Assembly: GCA_963703175.1 (NCBI GenBank)
Contig: OY969794.1
Span: forward strand, 2,356,001 to 2,420,000
From: VRUE01 sp963703175
GTDB lineage: Bacteria > Actinomycetota > Thermoleophilia > Solirubrobacterales > 70-9
Direction: 5' to 3'
Length of the DNA: 64,000 bases
Position numbers and translations under genes: made by a program. The notes below the pieces were generated by a model. That model worked only from the letters and a program-made list of their open reading frames with translations. It was not told the origin of the DNA and ran no database searches. Shown in pieces: positions 42,788 to 51,927 of this stretch. How positions within the stretch are numbered: position 1 is the stretch's first letter; every line of letters begins with the position of its first letter.

Positions 42788-44655
42788 TGTACCGGCGCTC
42801 CGGCGAATCGGGCCCACAGATGAACAACAGGCTGGCGCTGCGCATCGCGATCTTTGGCGGCGTAGCTCTGGCGCTTTTCGGGGTGCTCTTCTTCCGCCTC
42901 TGGTTCCTGCAGATCCTGAACGGCGAAAAGTACCTCGCCGAAGCGAACAACAACCGCACCCGCGAGTACAGGGTCAGCGCGCCGCGCGGAGAGATCCTCG
43001 ACCGCAGCGGCAAGCCGCTTGTCACTAACCGGACCAGTCTCGCCCTTCAGGTCAATTCCAACAAGCTGCCCGAAGACCCGCGCCAACGCCACGCTGAGTT
43101 GGCCAAGCTGGCCGACCTTACTCATAGCTCATTGCCGCGCCTGCGCAAGACGATGCACGAACAGCTCAAACTGGCCGCAAGCGCGCCGGTGACCTTGCGC
43201 CGCGACGTCGGCAGCTACCTCGTCTTCTACTTACAGGAGAACCAGGTCCGGTTCCCGGGCGTAAGCGTCCAGCGGGTCTTCGTGCGCCGCTACCCGCATG
43301 GGACGCTCGCCGCGCACATCCTCGGCAACGTCGGCGAGGTCTCCGAAGAACAGTTGAAAGAAAGTCGTTTTCACGGCCTCCAGCCGGGCGATGAGATCGG
43401 CCAGGATGGGGTCGAGGACACCTACGACAAATTCCTGCGCGGCACCCCTGGCATTGAGCGGATCCAGGTCGATGCCTTTGGTCAGCCGACCAAAAACGGG
43501 CAGCTCGTCTCCGAACCGCCGGTGCCCGGGGACAACCTGAAGCTCTCGATCGACTCGGCCGTGCAGGAAGCGGGGGAAGCGGCGATGGCGTCGTTTGGCC
43601 TGCGCGGCGGCTTCATCACGATGGACGTTCATACCGGTGAAATCCTCGCGCTCGGCTCTTACCCGACCTATGAACCGTCCGTCTTCACGCGGCCGATGAC
43701 TCAGGCCCAGGTAAACGAACTTTACCGCGATGAAATTCTGGCGCCGCTGACTGACCGGGTAATCGCGGGTCTCTATCCGACTGGCTCTACCTTCAAGCCG
43801 ATAACCGCGATCGCGGCTCTAGAAAGCGGCAACCTGACGCCGGATGAGGTCATCTACGACCCCGGTCAGCTGGTCGTCGGCGGTCAGGTCTTTACCAATG
43901 CCGGGGAAGCCGCCAACGGGTCCGTCAGTCTGGTCAGCGCGCTGGAAGTGTCCTCGGACGTCTTCTTCTACACCCTGGGGTTGCGGATGTGGGATAGCGG
44001 CGACCTGCAGCATTGGGCGCATGCCCTCGGTATCGGTAGGCCGACCGGTATCGACCTACCGGGCGCCACCGAAGGCTTGCTGCCCTCCCAGCACTGGCGC
44101 AACCAGCTCTACGCCGAAGGCGAAACGGAACGGCCGTGGTCCGCCGGCGACAACGTGCAGCTCGCCACGGGGCAGGGCGACCTACAGACCAACCCGCTGC
44201 AGATGGCTACCGCCTACGCGGCGATCGCCAACGGTGGCACGATCGTCACCCCTCACGTCGGTATGCAGGTGGATGATGCTGCCGGGCGCGTCATCAGGGA
44301 ATTTGACCCCGCTCCGCGCCGCCACGTTCGGATCGATCCCGGGTACCGGGAAGCGATCCTCGAAGGCCTGCACGACGCCGCGCAGAACGGAGGCGGGACC
44401 TCGTTTGACGTTTTCGGCAGCTTTCCGATCCCGGTTGCAGGCAAGACCGGAACCGCCCAGCGACCCCCGTACGCGGACCAATCTTGGTACGGAGTGCTCG
44501 CTCCATATCCCGATCCGCGTATCGTCACCTTCGTGACGATGGAGGAAGGCGGCTTCGGCGCCGAAGCGGCGGCGCCCGCAGCAAAGACGATCCTCGAAGC
44601 CTATTTCGCCGGCAAGCTCTCGGAAGGCTCCGGGTCCAAGGAAGGCAAAGGCTGA
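42787..44655 (+). CDS. mrdA: Penicillin-binding protein 2, elongasome transpeptidase
   Basis: A 622-residue class B PBP. One N-terminal membrane helix (about 20-40), a dimerisation domain (SAPRGEILDRSGKPLVTNRT), then the transpeptidase with SxxK in TGSTFKPITAIAAL, the SSD motif in SSDVFFYTLG and KTG in VAGKTGTAQ. It cross-links peptidoglycan during elongation. It begins in a TGATG overlap with mreD and ends in a TGATG overlap with rodA. Confidence 0.97.
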   Translation: MYRRSGESGPQMNNRLALRIAIFGGVALALFGVLFFRLWFLQILNGEKYLAEANNNRTREYRVSAPRGEILDRSGKPLVTNRTSLALQVNSNKLPEDPRQRHAELAKLADLTHSSLPRLRKTMHEQLKLAASAPVTLRRDVGSYLVFYLQENQVRFPGVSVQRVFVRRYPHGTLAAHILGNVGEVSEEQLKESRFHGLQPGDEIGQDGVEDTYDKFLRGTPGIERIQVDAFGQPTKNGQLVSEPPVPGDNLKLSIDSAVQEAGEAAMASFGLRGGFITMDVHTGEILALGSYPTYEPSVFTRPMTQAQVNELYRDEILAPLTDRVIAGLYPTGSTFKPITAIAALESGNLTPDEVIYDPGQLVVGGQVFTNAGEAANGSVSLVSALEVSSDVFFYTLGLRMWDSGDLQHWAHALGIGRPTGIDLPGATEGLLPSQHWRNQLYAEGETERPWSAGDNVQLATGQGDLQTNPLQMATAYAAIANGGTIVTPHVGMQVDDAAGRVIREFDPAPRRHVRIDPGYREAILEGLHDAAQNGGGTSFDVFGSFPIPVAGKTGTAQRPPYADQSWYGVLAPYPDPRIVTFVTMEEGGFGAEAAAPAAKTILEAYFAGKLSEGSGSKEGKG

Positions 44656-45851
44656 TGTACGCGACCCGCACCCGCCGAGCTCGTCCCGAGCCCTTCGCCT
44701 TGCGACCGGGAATCGCCGAGCGCCTCGGCTTGCCCTATATGGATGTCGGGCTCGGCCTTGCCGCGATTGGCTTGGTCGCCTTCAGCGTCTTCACTCTCGG
44801 TCAGGCGACCAAGCACGACATCCCCGGCGATCCCGGCTACTACGTCGACCGACAGCTGATCTACGCTGCCCTCGGCTTGATCGGCATGTACCTGCTGGCG
44901 CGGATCGACTACTCGCGCTTCCGCGAGCTGCGGGTCGGCATCTACACCTTCCTCTGCGTCAGCGTCTCGCTCGTCTTTGTCTTCGGCTTCGCCGCGCGCG
45001 GTTCACGGCGTGCCTTTGAACTTCCCTTCTTTAGCTTCCAGCCATCGGAGCTGGGCAAGGTCTTGCTTGTTTTGGCCCTTGCCGGCTTTGTTATCGATGG
45101 CGCTCGGCGGGGCTCGGCACGGCAGCGCACGGTGCGCTACCTCTGCCTTGGCTTCGCCCCGGCTGCGCTTGTATTCCTGCAGCCGGACCTCGGCACCTCC
45201 CTGGTGTACGGGGCAATCACCCTCGCCGTGATGTACGTGGGGGGCGTCCGTTGGACGCACTTCGCGGTGATCGGCGCGGCTCTCGTCGCACTCATAGCAC
45301 TGGTCCTCGTGGTCGCTCCGGCAATCGGAACGCCCGTGTTGAAGGAATATCAGCAACAGAGGCTGACCTCCTTCGCGAATCCAAGCGGGGACCCCAGCGA
45401 CGCGGGCTATCAGCAGAACCAAGCCAAGATCGCCATCGGCTCCGGTCAGAAGACCGGTCGGGGCGACCTGGCTACCCAAACGCGGCTCGACTTTGTCCCT
45501 GAGCGGCACACCGATTTCATCTTTGCGGTGATCGGTGAGCGCTATGGATTTATTGGGGCCGCATTCGTCCTATCCCTATACGCCCTGCTGATCTGGCGGG
45601 CGCTGCGGATCGTGACGCTCTCGAAGAACTCGTACGGGACCCTTGTGGCCGGCGGCATTGCCGCCATGCTGCTCTTTCAGGTCTTCGTCAACGTGGGGAT
45701 GAACCTGGGGATCATGCCGATCACCGGGATCCCCCTACCGCTGCTCAGTTACGGGGGTTCCTCCGTGCTGGCGACGTTACTCGCGGTGGGAGTGCTTCAG
45801 AGCATTCACATGCAAGCGCGCCTCAGCCAGAAAGGCAGGTTCGCCTGGTGA
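44655..45851 (+). CDS. rodA: SEDS-family peptidoglycan glycosyltransferase RodA
   Basis: A 398-residue polytopic membrane protein, about ten helices. SEDS signatures: FFSFQPSELGKVLLVLALA, LVFLQPDLGTSLVYG (catalytic Asp in the PDLGT loop), ERHTDFIFAVIGERYGFIG and GIPLPLLSYGGSSVLATL. It polymerises lipid II and pairs with the adjacent PBP2. The ATG at 44655 overlaps the mrdA stop; an in-frame extension into mrdA is rejected. Confidence 0.97.
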   Translation: MYATRTRRARPEPFALRPGIAERLGLPYMDVGLGLAAIGLVAFSVFTLGQATKHDIPGDPGYYVDRQLIYAALGLIGMYLLARIDYSRFRELRVGIYTFLCVSVSLVFVFGFAARGSRRAFELPFFSFQPSELGKVLLVLALAGFVIDGARRGSARQRTVRYLCLGFAPAALVFLQPDLGTSLVYGAITLAVMYVGGVRWTHFAVIGAALVALIALVLVVAPAIGTPVLKEYQQQRLTSFANPSGDPSDAGYQQNQAKIAIGSGQKTGRGDLATQTRLDFVPERHTDFIFAVIGERYGFIGAAFVLSLYALLIWRALRIVTLSKNSYGTLVAGGIAAMLLFQVFVNVGMNLGIMPITGIPLPLLSYGGSSVLATLLAVGVLQSIHMQARLSQKGRFAW

Positions 45852-45905
45852 CCCCTTGAAAGGGTCTGGGCCATGCGTACCTATCTGAACTGAGCTGAAT
45901 CAACA

Positions 45906-47669
45906 ATGAAAAAAACCATCCTGGTGTCCGCCGATCGCGGCGAGACCCGTGTCGCCGTCCTCGAGGCAAAAACCAAAGGCGGCAAACGCAATGTGGCGGA
46001 GCTCTACATAGAGCGCCGCGGCCGGCGATCGATCGTCGGCAACATCTACAAGGGGAAGGTCGACAACGTCCTTCCCGGCATGGAGGCCGCCTTCGTCGAC
46101 ATCGGCCTCGAGCGCAACGGCTTTCTGCACGTCGACGAGATCGTCCTGCCCAACGGCGAACAGGCGCCGAAGCGCGGCCGCGGTAGCGGCCGCAAGATCA
46201 GCGAGCTGATCAAATCGGGGCAGGAGATACTCGTCCAGGTCGTCAAGGACCCGCTCAAGTCAAAGGGCGCACGTCTCTCGATGAACCTCTCGATCGCCGG
46301 CCGCTACCTCGTCTACACGCCGCAAGGCAGCGGCGTCGGCGTCAGCCGGCGACTCTCCGATTCCGAGCGCGACCGGCTACGCAAGATGGTCGACCGCACT
46401 TACAAAGGGCCGGGTGGACTGATCGTTCGCACTGCCGCCCACGGCGCCAAAAAATCGGACTTCGTGCGAGAGGTTGGCTACCTGCACAAGCTCTACGACG
46501 TGCTGGAGCGCCGGGCTGAAAAAACCAAAGGGCTGGGCCTGGTCTTCCAGGAGGCCGACCTGCCGGTGCGCGTCCTGCGCGACGTCTTCCTCTCCGACTT
46601 CGAAAAAGCGGTGATCGATTCGCCCAAGCAGCTCGCCCGGGTGACCGGCTTCTTCCAGCGCACCGCGCCGGAGCTGGTCGACAAAGTCGAGCTCTACGAG
46701 GGCACGAAGCCGCTGCTGGAGAAATGGGGCATCGACAAGGAGATCGAATCGACCCTTGTGCGCCGGGTGGATCTGCCTTCAGGCGGCTACCTGATCATCG
46801 ACTACACCGAGGCGCTGACCGTGATTGACGTCAATAGCGGCAGCTTCACCGGCCGCGGCAAAGGTGGCCTCGAGGAGACGATCACCAAAGTCAACACCGA
46901 GGCTGCCGACGAGGCGGTACGGCAGCTGCGGCTGCGCGACATCGGCGGCATCATCGTGATCGACTTCATCGACATGGCGCGGGCCAAAAACCGCGACAAA
47001 GTGCTGAAAACGCTGCGCAAAGCGCTCGACGCCGACAAGTCGAAGAGCTATGTGGTCGAGGTCTCGCCGCTCGGCCTGGTCGAGATGACGCGTCAGAACA
47101 TCACCGACGGCGTGCGCGAGATTCTCACCGCGCCGTGTCCGACTTGCCATGGCGAGGGTGTCGTCCTCTCCGCCGAGACGGTGGCCCTGGAGGGACTGCG
47201 TCAGATGCGCGAGATGGCGGCGGAAAACGCCGACGCCGAGGCGTTCCTGCTGCGGGTCAACCCGAAGGTCGCAGCCGAGCTAATCGAGCCCGACAGCGGT
47301 CTGGCCGAGCTGGAGGAGGAAACCGGCAAGCAGTTCCACTTCGAGGGCGGCGACGCGCTCTCAATCGACACCTTCACCCTGGTTGAAGCCGGTTCTCGCG
47401 CTGAGATCGAGGAGCGGGCGCTGCCGTTCAAGGTCGGCGAGGAGGTCATGGTCACAATCGCCGAGCCGCACATGTACAACGTCGACGACGCGGTCGCCAG
47501 GATCGACTCCTACATCGTCAGCGTCAGCGGCGGCGGCGGCTTCGTTGGCAAGCGCAAGCTGGTCCGGATCGAGCGGGTCGAGCGCGCGGCGGCGGTCGCG
47601 TCGCTGCTCGGCGACCCGGCGAGCAACGGCGCCGAGGCAGACACTCTAGAATCCGCCGCCGCCAGATGA
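45906..47669 (+). CDS. rng: Rne/Rng family endoribonuclease (RNase E/G)
   Basis: A 587-residue protein of RNase G-like length with an S1 RNA-binding domain (about 40-125: VGNIYKGKVDNVLPGMEAAF). The DNase I-like catalytic domain has the two metal-binding Asp regions ALTVIDVNSGSF and GGIIVIDFIDMA, and CPTCHG forms the zinc-link Cys pair. The C-terminal part (LPFKVGEEVMVTI) is a small beta domain. It lacks the long unstructured scaffold arms of actinobacterial RNase E, so RNase G-like is the safer name. It overlaps rplU by 4 bp. Confidence 0.95.
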   Translation: MKKTILVSADRGETRVAVLEAKTKGGKRNVAELYIERRGRRSIVGNIYKGKVDNVLPGMEAAFVDIGLERNGFLHVDEIVLPNGEQAPKRGRGSGRKISELIKSGQEILVQVVKDPLKSKGARLSMNLSIAGRYLVYTPQGSGVGVSRRLSDSERDRLRKMVDRTYKGPGGLIVRTAAHGAKKSDFVREVGYLHKLYDVLERRAEKTKGLGLVFQEADLPVRVLRDVFLSDFEKAVIDSPKQLARVTGFFQRTAPELVDKVELYEGTKPLLEKWGIDKEIESTLVRRVDLPSGGYLIIDYTEALTVIDVNSGSFTGRGKGGLEETITKVNTEAADEAVRQLRLRDIGGIIVIDFIDMARAKNRDKVLKTLRKALDADKSKSYVVEVSPLGLVEMTRQNITDGVREILTAPCPTCHGEGVVLSAETVALEGLRQMREMAAENADAEAFLLRVNPKVAAELIEPDSGLAELEEETGKQFHFEGGDALSIDTFTLVEAGSRAEIEERALPFKVGEEVMVTIAEPHMYNVDDAVARIDSYIVSVSGGGGFVGKRKLVRIERVERAAAVASLLGDPASNGAEADTLESAAAR

Positions 47670-48079
47670 GCACCTACGCAGTCATAGAGAGCGGTGGCAA
47701 GCAGTACAAGGTCGAGAAGGGCACTTCGTTGCTCGTTGACCGGCTGTCCGCAAAGGAGGGCGACAAGGTCGCCCTTCGTCCCGTGCTCTTCCGCGACAAA
47801 GAGGTCGTCGCGGAGCCGAAAGAGCTGGAGAAGGTCAAAGTCGAGGCGACCGTCTCCGAGCACCTGCGTGGGCCGAAGATCAAAGTCTTCAAATACAAGC
47901 CGAAGAAGGGCTATCGGCGCAAGGCCGGACATCGCTCGGAGCTGACCCGGCTTGAGGTCACCGAGCTAAAAATGGGCGCGCGTAAAGCGGCGGCGAAAGC
48001 CGAGCCGAAAGCTGAGCCCAAAGAGACGAAAGCGGCCAAACCCAAAGCGGCTGCTAAAAAGGACGACGATGGCTCATAA
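47666..48079 (+). CDS. rplU: 50S ribosomal protein L21
   Basis: A 137-residue protein. MSTYAVIESGGKQYKVEKG at the start and KVFKYKPKKGYRRKAGHRSE define bL21. After residue 102 there is a Lys/Ala/Glu-rich extension of about 30 residues (AKAEPKAEPKETKAAKPKAA) not needed for the fold. It overlaps the RNase G stop (ATGA) and the rpmA start by 11 bp. Confidence 0.98.
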   Translation: MSTYAVIESGGKQYKVEKGTSLLVDRLSAKEGDKVALRPVLFRDKEVVAEPKELEKVKVEATVSEHLRGPKIKVFKYKPKKGYRRKAGHRSELTRLEVTELKMGARKAAAKAEPKAEPKETKAAKPKAAAKKDDDGS

Positions 48080-48323
48080 GAAAGGTCTTGGCTCCAGCCG
48101 CAACGGGCGCGAATCCAACCCCAACATGCTTGGGGTCAAGGTCTTCGCCGGCCAGAAGGTCACCGGCGGCGAGATCATCGTGCGTCAGCGCGGCACCCGC
48201 TTTTGGCCGGGCGACGGCGTCGGCCTCGGCCGCGACCACACGATCTTTGCGACTCAGGCTGGGACGGTGGAGTTCAAGCCTTCGCGCAAGGGCCGCACGA
48301 TCAGCGTTCTGCGGGATTCCTAA
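48069..48323 (+). CDS. rpmA: 50S ribosomal protein L27
   Basis: An 84-residue protein: MAHKKGLGSSRNGRESNPN, GVKVFAGQKVTGGEIIVRQRGT and FWPGDGVGLGRDHTIFA define bL27. The N-terminus starts directly with AHKKG, so there is no cleavable leader like that of Firmicutes. It is the last gene of the plus-strand run and converges on the membrane protein gene 9 bp downstream. Confidence 0.98.
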   Translation: MAHKKGLGSSRNGRESNPNMLGVKVFAGQKVTGGEIIVRQRGTRFWPGDGVGLGRDHTIFATQAGTVEFKPSRKGRTISVLRDS

Positions 48324-48332
48324 TCGGCCGAT

Positions 48333-49052
48333 TCAGGGTCGGTACGGAAGCTTCTTGCGCAGCTCGTCTTTGCGGTTCCGCGCGCGCTTGACCGCGTGAG
48401 CCATCTCCTCCCAGTCCTCGAAGAGCGTGGGCGCTGCTCTGTCATCGCGAATGCGGCTGACAAACCAGTCCAACCGGTCCCAGAACTGCAGGGCAAACTT
48501 GCCGAGGTATTCGTTGATCACCTGGCGATCGACCGCGCCCCGGCGGTAGATGCCGCCCAGCTCCTCGAAGAAGTTGAAGATGAACAGGATGTCCTTCACT
48601 TTGGTCCGGTCTTGTTCTTCCCAGCCCTGAAATTCTTCCCAGCGCCGCTTTGCCGCTGTCTCGGTGCTCGGGCAATCGAACGAGAAGGCCTTTGCCACCG
48701 CGTACGGTTCCTCCAACGAGTAGCCGCTGAAGCGCTCGAAGTACTGGTAGGCAAGGGTCTGCTTCGCGATCGCTCGGGTCAGCCGCACCTGGTAGCCGGC
48801 GTAGAGAACGGCCACTGCCGCGGCGATGCCGGCGAGCTTGCCGCCCCAGTCGCTCGAGCTGAACAGGACAAAGCCGACCGCGACCGCAGCCAGGAGGAGA
48901 AGCGATGCCGCCGCCACGCAGGCCAAGCGCCAGGCGCTGCTCAGCCTTTCCCAGGCGGTGAGGATCCTTTCGCTGGCTGGAGCGCTGTAAACTCGGCGCA
49001 GCAGCGCGGAAACCGGTTGAAGGTCTTCCATATCGGCCAAAGATGGTCGCAT
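48333..49052 (-). CDS. Two-helix membrane protein with helical cytoplasmic domain (DUF4760-like)
   Basis: A 239-residue protein. Two adjacent membrane helices (about 43-65 and 70-88) are followed by a soluble domain rich in aromatic and charged residues (FERFSGYSLEEPYAVAKAF, DILFIFNFFEELGGIYRRG, VINEYLGKFALQFWDRLDWF). This layout matches the DUF4760-type proteins I know; the assignment is tentative. The opposite-strand frame over the same bases looks like a shadow. The gene interrupts the usual rpmA-obgE adjacency. Confidence 0.75.
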   Translation of the reverse strand: MRPSLADMEDLQPVSALLRRVYSAPASERILTAWERLSSAWRLACVAAASLLLLAAVAVGFVLFSSSDWGGKLAGIAAAVAVLYAGYQVRLTRAIAKQTLAYQYFERFSGYSLEEPYAVAKAFSFDCPSTETAAKRRWEEFQGWEEQDRTKVKDILFIFNFFEELGGIYRRGAVDRQVINEYLGKFALQFWDRLDWFVSRIRDDRAAPTLFEDWEEMAHAVKRARNRKDELRKKLPYRP

Positions 49053-49142
49053 TCGCTCAGGCGGAATCTGCGCCTAGCCCGGCACGCCGTTCGATACACT
49101 TCCTGTATGGGCGATCCTGCACTCCCATAGCCGATTGATCTA

Positions 49143-49169
49143 GGGGTCGATGTGCCGACCCCCTGTTTT
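49143..49169. terminator. Terminator-like hairpin upstream of obgE
   Basis: GGGGTCG at 49143-49149 pairs with CGACCCC at 49156-49162 around a 6-nt loop, followed by CTGTTTT. It lies about 100 bp before the obgE start, between divergent genes, so it could attenuate a transcript heading into obgE. The short stem and interrupted T-tract keep confidence low. Confidence 0.4.
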
Positions 49170-49260
49170 GCTGCCGTTTCCCGGTCCGCTGGTAACGAGC
49201 TGCGGACGGCGTCGCGGTTGCGCCGACGTGTGGCTGTGGCCACTAGCCTCTCGTCAGCCG

Positions 49261-50556
49261 ATGTATGACAAGGCCAAAATCTGGGTTGAAGGCGGGGCTG
49301 GTGGCAATGGGTGCGTGAGCTTTCGCAGAGAGGCCCATGTCCCCAGAGGCGGTCCCGATGGAGGAGATGGGGGACACGGTGGAGATGTCGCGCTGGTTTG
49401 CGACGCTTCGCGGCGCGATCTGGGGGCTCTGCGTGGGAGCAAGCACTTTCGGGCCGGGCGGGGACGGGGGGGCGAAGGCTCCAACCGGCATGGGGCTCGG
49501 GGGGAGGAGCTTTTGATCGCCGTGCCTGCTGGAACGCAGGCTGAAGCTGTCGACGGGAGCCAGATCGATCTGGTTGTCGCCGGGCAGCGCGCCGTGGTGG
49601 CGCATGGCGGGCGTGGGGGGCATGGGAACAAGCGCTTCTCGACTTCGGTCCGGCAGGCGCCGCGGTTTGCCGAGCAGGGGACCTCGGGCGAGGAGGGGTG
49701 GATCGAGATTCGGTTGAAGCTGCTGGCCGACGTCGGCTTGGTGGGCTTGCCGAATGCCGGCAAGTCGTCGCTGCTGGGCCGGTTGACCCGGGCTGAGCCG
49801 AAGGTCGGCGACTATCCGTTCACGACGCTTTCTCCCGTTCTGGGGACGATCGAAGGGGAGGATCGGCAGGCCGTAGTTGCCGATATTCCCGGCCTGATCG
49901 AAGGGGCGGCCGAGGGGGCCGGGCTGGGCCACGAGTTCCTCGCCCACGTCGAGCGTTGCTCGATGCTTGTTCACCTGGTGGACCTGGCGCCGGTCGAAGG
50001 CGAGCCAGAGTCGAACTTCGAGGCAGTGCGCGAGGAGCTGGTCGCATATGGCGCGGGGTTGGAGCGATTGAGCGAGCTCGTCGTGCTGTCGAAGTGCGAT
50101 CTGCTGCCGGCCGAGCTAGTGGAGGAGGCGCTTACCGAGTGGCGCCAGCGCCTCGGCGAACAGGTCAAGGGTGTACTCGCCGTTTCCGCGGCGACGGGCG
50201 AGGGCTTGGATGAGCTGCGCAACACGATCCTCGTCGACCTACCTGACACCGTGACCGCTGCTCGACCCGAGCGCCGGGATCTCGGCCCGGCCGAATTCGA
50301 GGCCGAGCACCGCGTTTACCGGCCGGTCGGCGAGGGCGGCTACTCGGTCGAGCGCGAAGGCGACGGCTGCTACCGCGTTTTCGGCCGCGGCGTCGAGCTG
50401 CTCTTCGAGCGCCACGACCTCAAAAACGAAGAGGCCCTTGCCTATTTGGAGCAGCGGCTGAAGGAGATCGGTGTCATCGCCGCCCTCCGTGCCGCCGGCT
50501 TCGAGGCCGGCGACGACGTCCGGGTCGGCGAGCACGAGTTCGAGCTACACCCTTAG
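49261..50556 (+). CDS. obgE: Obg GTPase, ribosome assembly/stress
   Basis: A 431-residue protein from ATG 49261 (MYDKAKIWVEGGAGGNGCVS). Glycine-rich Obg fold (GGPDGGDGGHGGDV, about 30-50), G domain with G1 GLPNAGKSSLLG, G3 DIPGLIEGA, G4 SKCDLL, and a C-terminal OCT domain (about 345-431). The longer in-frame start at 49150 adds residues unlike Obg. It associates with the 50S subunit. In many genomes it is next to rpmA and proB; here both neighbours are separated from it. Confidence 0.96.
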   Translation: MYDKAKIWVEGGAGGNGCVSFRREAHVPRGGPDGGDGGHGGDVALVCDASRRDLGALRGSKHFRAGRGRGGEGSNRHGARGEELLIAVPAGTQAEAVDGSQIDLVVAGQRAVVAHGGRGGHGNKRFSTSVRQAPRFAEQGTSGEEGWIEIRLKLLADVGLVGLPNAGKSSLLGRLTRAEPKVGDYPFTTLSPVLGTIEGEDRQAVVADIPGLIEGAAEGAGLGHEFLAHVERCSMLVHLVDLAPVEGEPESNFEAVREELVAYGAGLERLSELVVLSKCDLLPAELVEEALTEWRQRLGEQVKGVLAVSAATGEGLDELRNTILVDLPDTVTAARPERRDLGPAEFEAEHRVYRPVGEGGYSVEREGDGCYRVFGRGVELLFERHDLKNEEALAYLEQRLKEIGVIAALRAAGFEAGDDVRVGEHEFELHP

Positions 50557-50624
50557 GCCTGAGGCGGCAAAGATCAGGGTGGTGCCCTGATGCGAAGTGG
50601 GCGTCGCGGCGGGACGATCGCTGC

Positions 50625-50813
50625 ATGAAAGGTCTAAACGGAACCTCCCCACGTAGGTCGCACCGTCGCCGCATCGGCGAGCAGGCGGTGCAGTCACTCG
50701 CGATCACCTCGCAGATGGCACTGCTCTACCCGCCGGGTATCGACGAATGGATGCGGCGCGAGCTCGGTTGTCAGGTCGGCGCCGACCCCAGACGGATGAA
50801 CGGCGCCAGTTGA
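50625..50813 (+). CDS. Possible 62-residue small protein upstream of the amidohydrolase
   Basis: An ATG frame with a basic start (MKGLNGTSPRRSHRRRIGE) and QSLAITSQMALLYPPGIDEW further on. Its TGA overlaps a TTG that is the likely start of the next gene (TTGA), which is the arrangement of coupled genes. No ribosome-binding site or family is recognised; it may be chance. Confidence 0.3.
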   Translation: MKGLNGTSPRRSHRRRIGEQAVQSLAITSQMALLYPPGIDEWMRRELGCQVGADPRRMNGAS

Positions 50814-51892
50814 GCGCCGCCGCTCTGATCAAAGACGAGCTCGCCGCATTCGGCGGCGAGCTCCGCCCGTTCGACGTCCACTCGCACACCGGCGCCGACG
50901 TCGACGGCAGCACGCGTACGGCGGAGGAGCACGTTCGCGACATCGAGCCACTCGACGGTCGCTCGGTGATATTTCCCTTTTGCGTGACCGGCGGGTATGA
51001 GGCTGAGAATCGCCGAGTCGTCGAGGAGGGCAGGCGCCATCACGACCGGCTCGTCCCGTTCGCGCGCCTCGATCCGAAGGTGAGCGGCGCGGCTGACGCG
51101 TCGTCGGCGCTCGACGCCGGGGCCACGGGGTTCAAGCTTCACCCCCGCTCGGAGGCTTTTCCGCTCGACCACCCCAACGTCAACGCGATCTTCGGCATCG
51201 CCGGTGATGCCGGGGTCCCGATCTTGATCCACGCCGGGGTCGGCGTCGGTTCCTTCGGCGCCACGATCGTCGACCTCGCCAAGCGCCACCGCGGCTGCCC
51301 GATCGTCCTCGCCCACGCCGGCATCTCCGACCTCGCCTGGCTTTGGCGCGAGGTTCCCGACCACCCGAACCTGTTCTTCGACACCGCCTGGCTGGTGCCC
51401 GCTGACCTGCTCGCCCTGTTTGCGCTCGTGCCGCCAGGTCGGATCCTCTACGGCAGCGACGCCCCGTTCATGGACATCGAGCTGCTGCTGGCGGTCACGC
51501 TTCGCTGCGCCCGCTTCACCGGCCTCCCCGATGACGCGATCGGCCTCGTTGTTGACGGCCAGCTCGAGAACCTCCTCGCCGGCGAGGATGCTGCGGACGC
51601 CGGCCCGGCTCCCGGTGCGCCCGGGATCGCCCTCTCCCCGGCGGAGAGCAGGATGGTTTCGCTGCTTTCGGCGGCGGGTGGTTGCGTGCTTGGCGGTGGC
51701 GATCCCACCCAGTCGTTGGAGCTGGCGCTGCTCGCCGCCGCTGATGGTCCGACTGGCGCGAGCTCAGAAACAAGGCTTGTCGAGCTGATCGAGGAGGCTC
51801 GCTCGGAATCCGAGCAAGCGGTTTCGGCGCTCGTCCTCGCCCTGACCCTGGCGATGACGCCGGGGGCGGACAGGGCAGCCGCCATCGCTTGA
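50810..51892 (+). CDS. Amidohydrolase family 2-like metal-dependent hydrolase
   Basis: 360 residues from TTG 50810, giving MSAAALIKDELAAFGGELRP; the ATG at 50747 is the alternative. It is a TIM-barrel hydrolase: DVHSHTG (HxH metal site), GFKLHPR, ILIHAGVG, IVLAHAGISD and ILYGSDAPFMD (final Asp ligand). The barrel ends near residue 260; a 95-residue Ala/Ser-rich helical tail follows. Relatives include decarboxylases and carboxyl-ester hydrolases; the substrate cannot be read from the sequence. It precedes the LAL regulator by 36 bp on the same strand. Confidence 0.8.
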   Translation: MSAAALIKDELAAFGGELRPFDVHSHTGADVDGSTRTAEEHVRDIEPLDGRSVIFPFCVTGGYEAENRRVVEEGRRHHDRLVPFARLDPKVSGAADASSALDAGATGFKLHPRSEAFPLDHPNVNAIFGIAGDAGVPILIHAGVGVGSFGATIVDLAKRHRGCPIVLAHAGISDLAWLWREVPDHPNLFFDTAWLVPADLLALFALVPPGRILYGSDAPFMDIELLLAVTLRCARFTGLPDDAIGLVVDGQLENLLAGEDAADAGPAPGAPGIALSPAESRMVSLLSAAGGCVLGGGDPTQSLELALLAAADGPTGASSETRLVELIEEARSESEQAVSALVLALTLAMTPGADRAAAIA

Positions 51893-51927
51893 GCCACCCG
51901 TGCCGAGCGTAGGATTGGCGGGGGCCG

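Noticed and set aside
45852..45905. Terminator between rodA and the RNase G gene (ACCCCTTGAAAGGGT)
   Set aside because: The stem is only about six pairs with a bulge and no T-tract; read-through into the next gene is more likely.
48396..49130. 244-codon plus-strand frame between rpmA and obgE
   Set aside because: The overlapping minus-strand frame has two clean membrane helices and natural protein composition; the plus-strand one does not.
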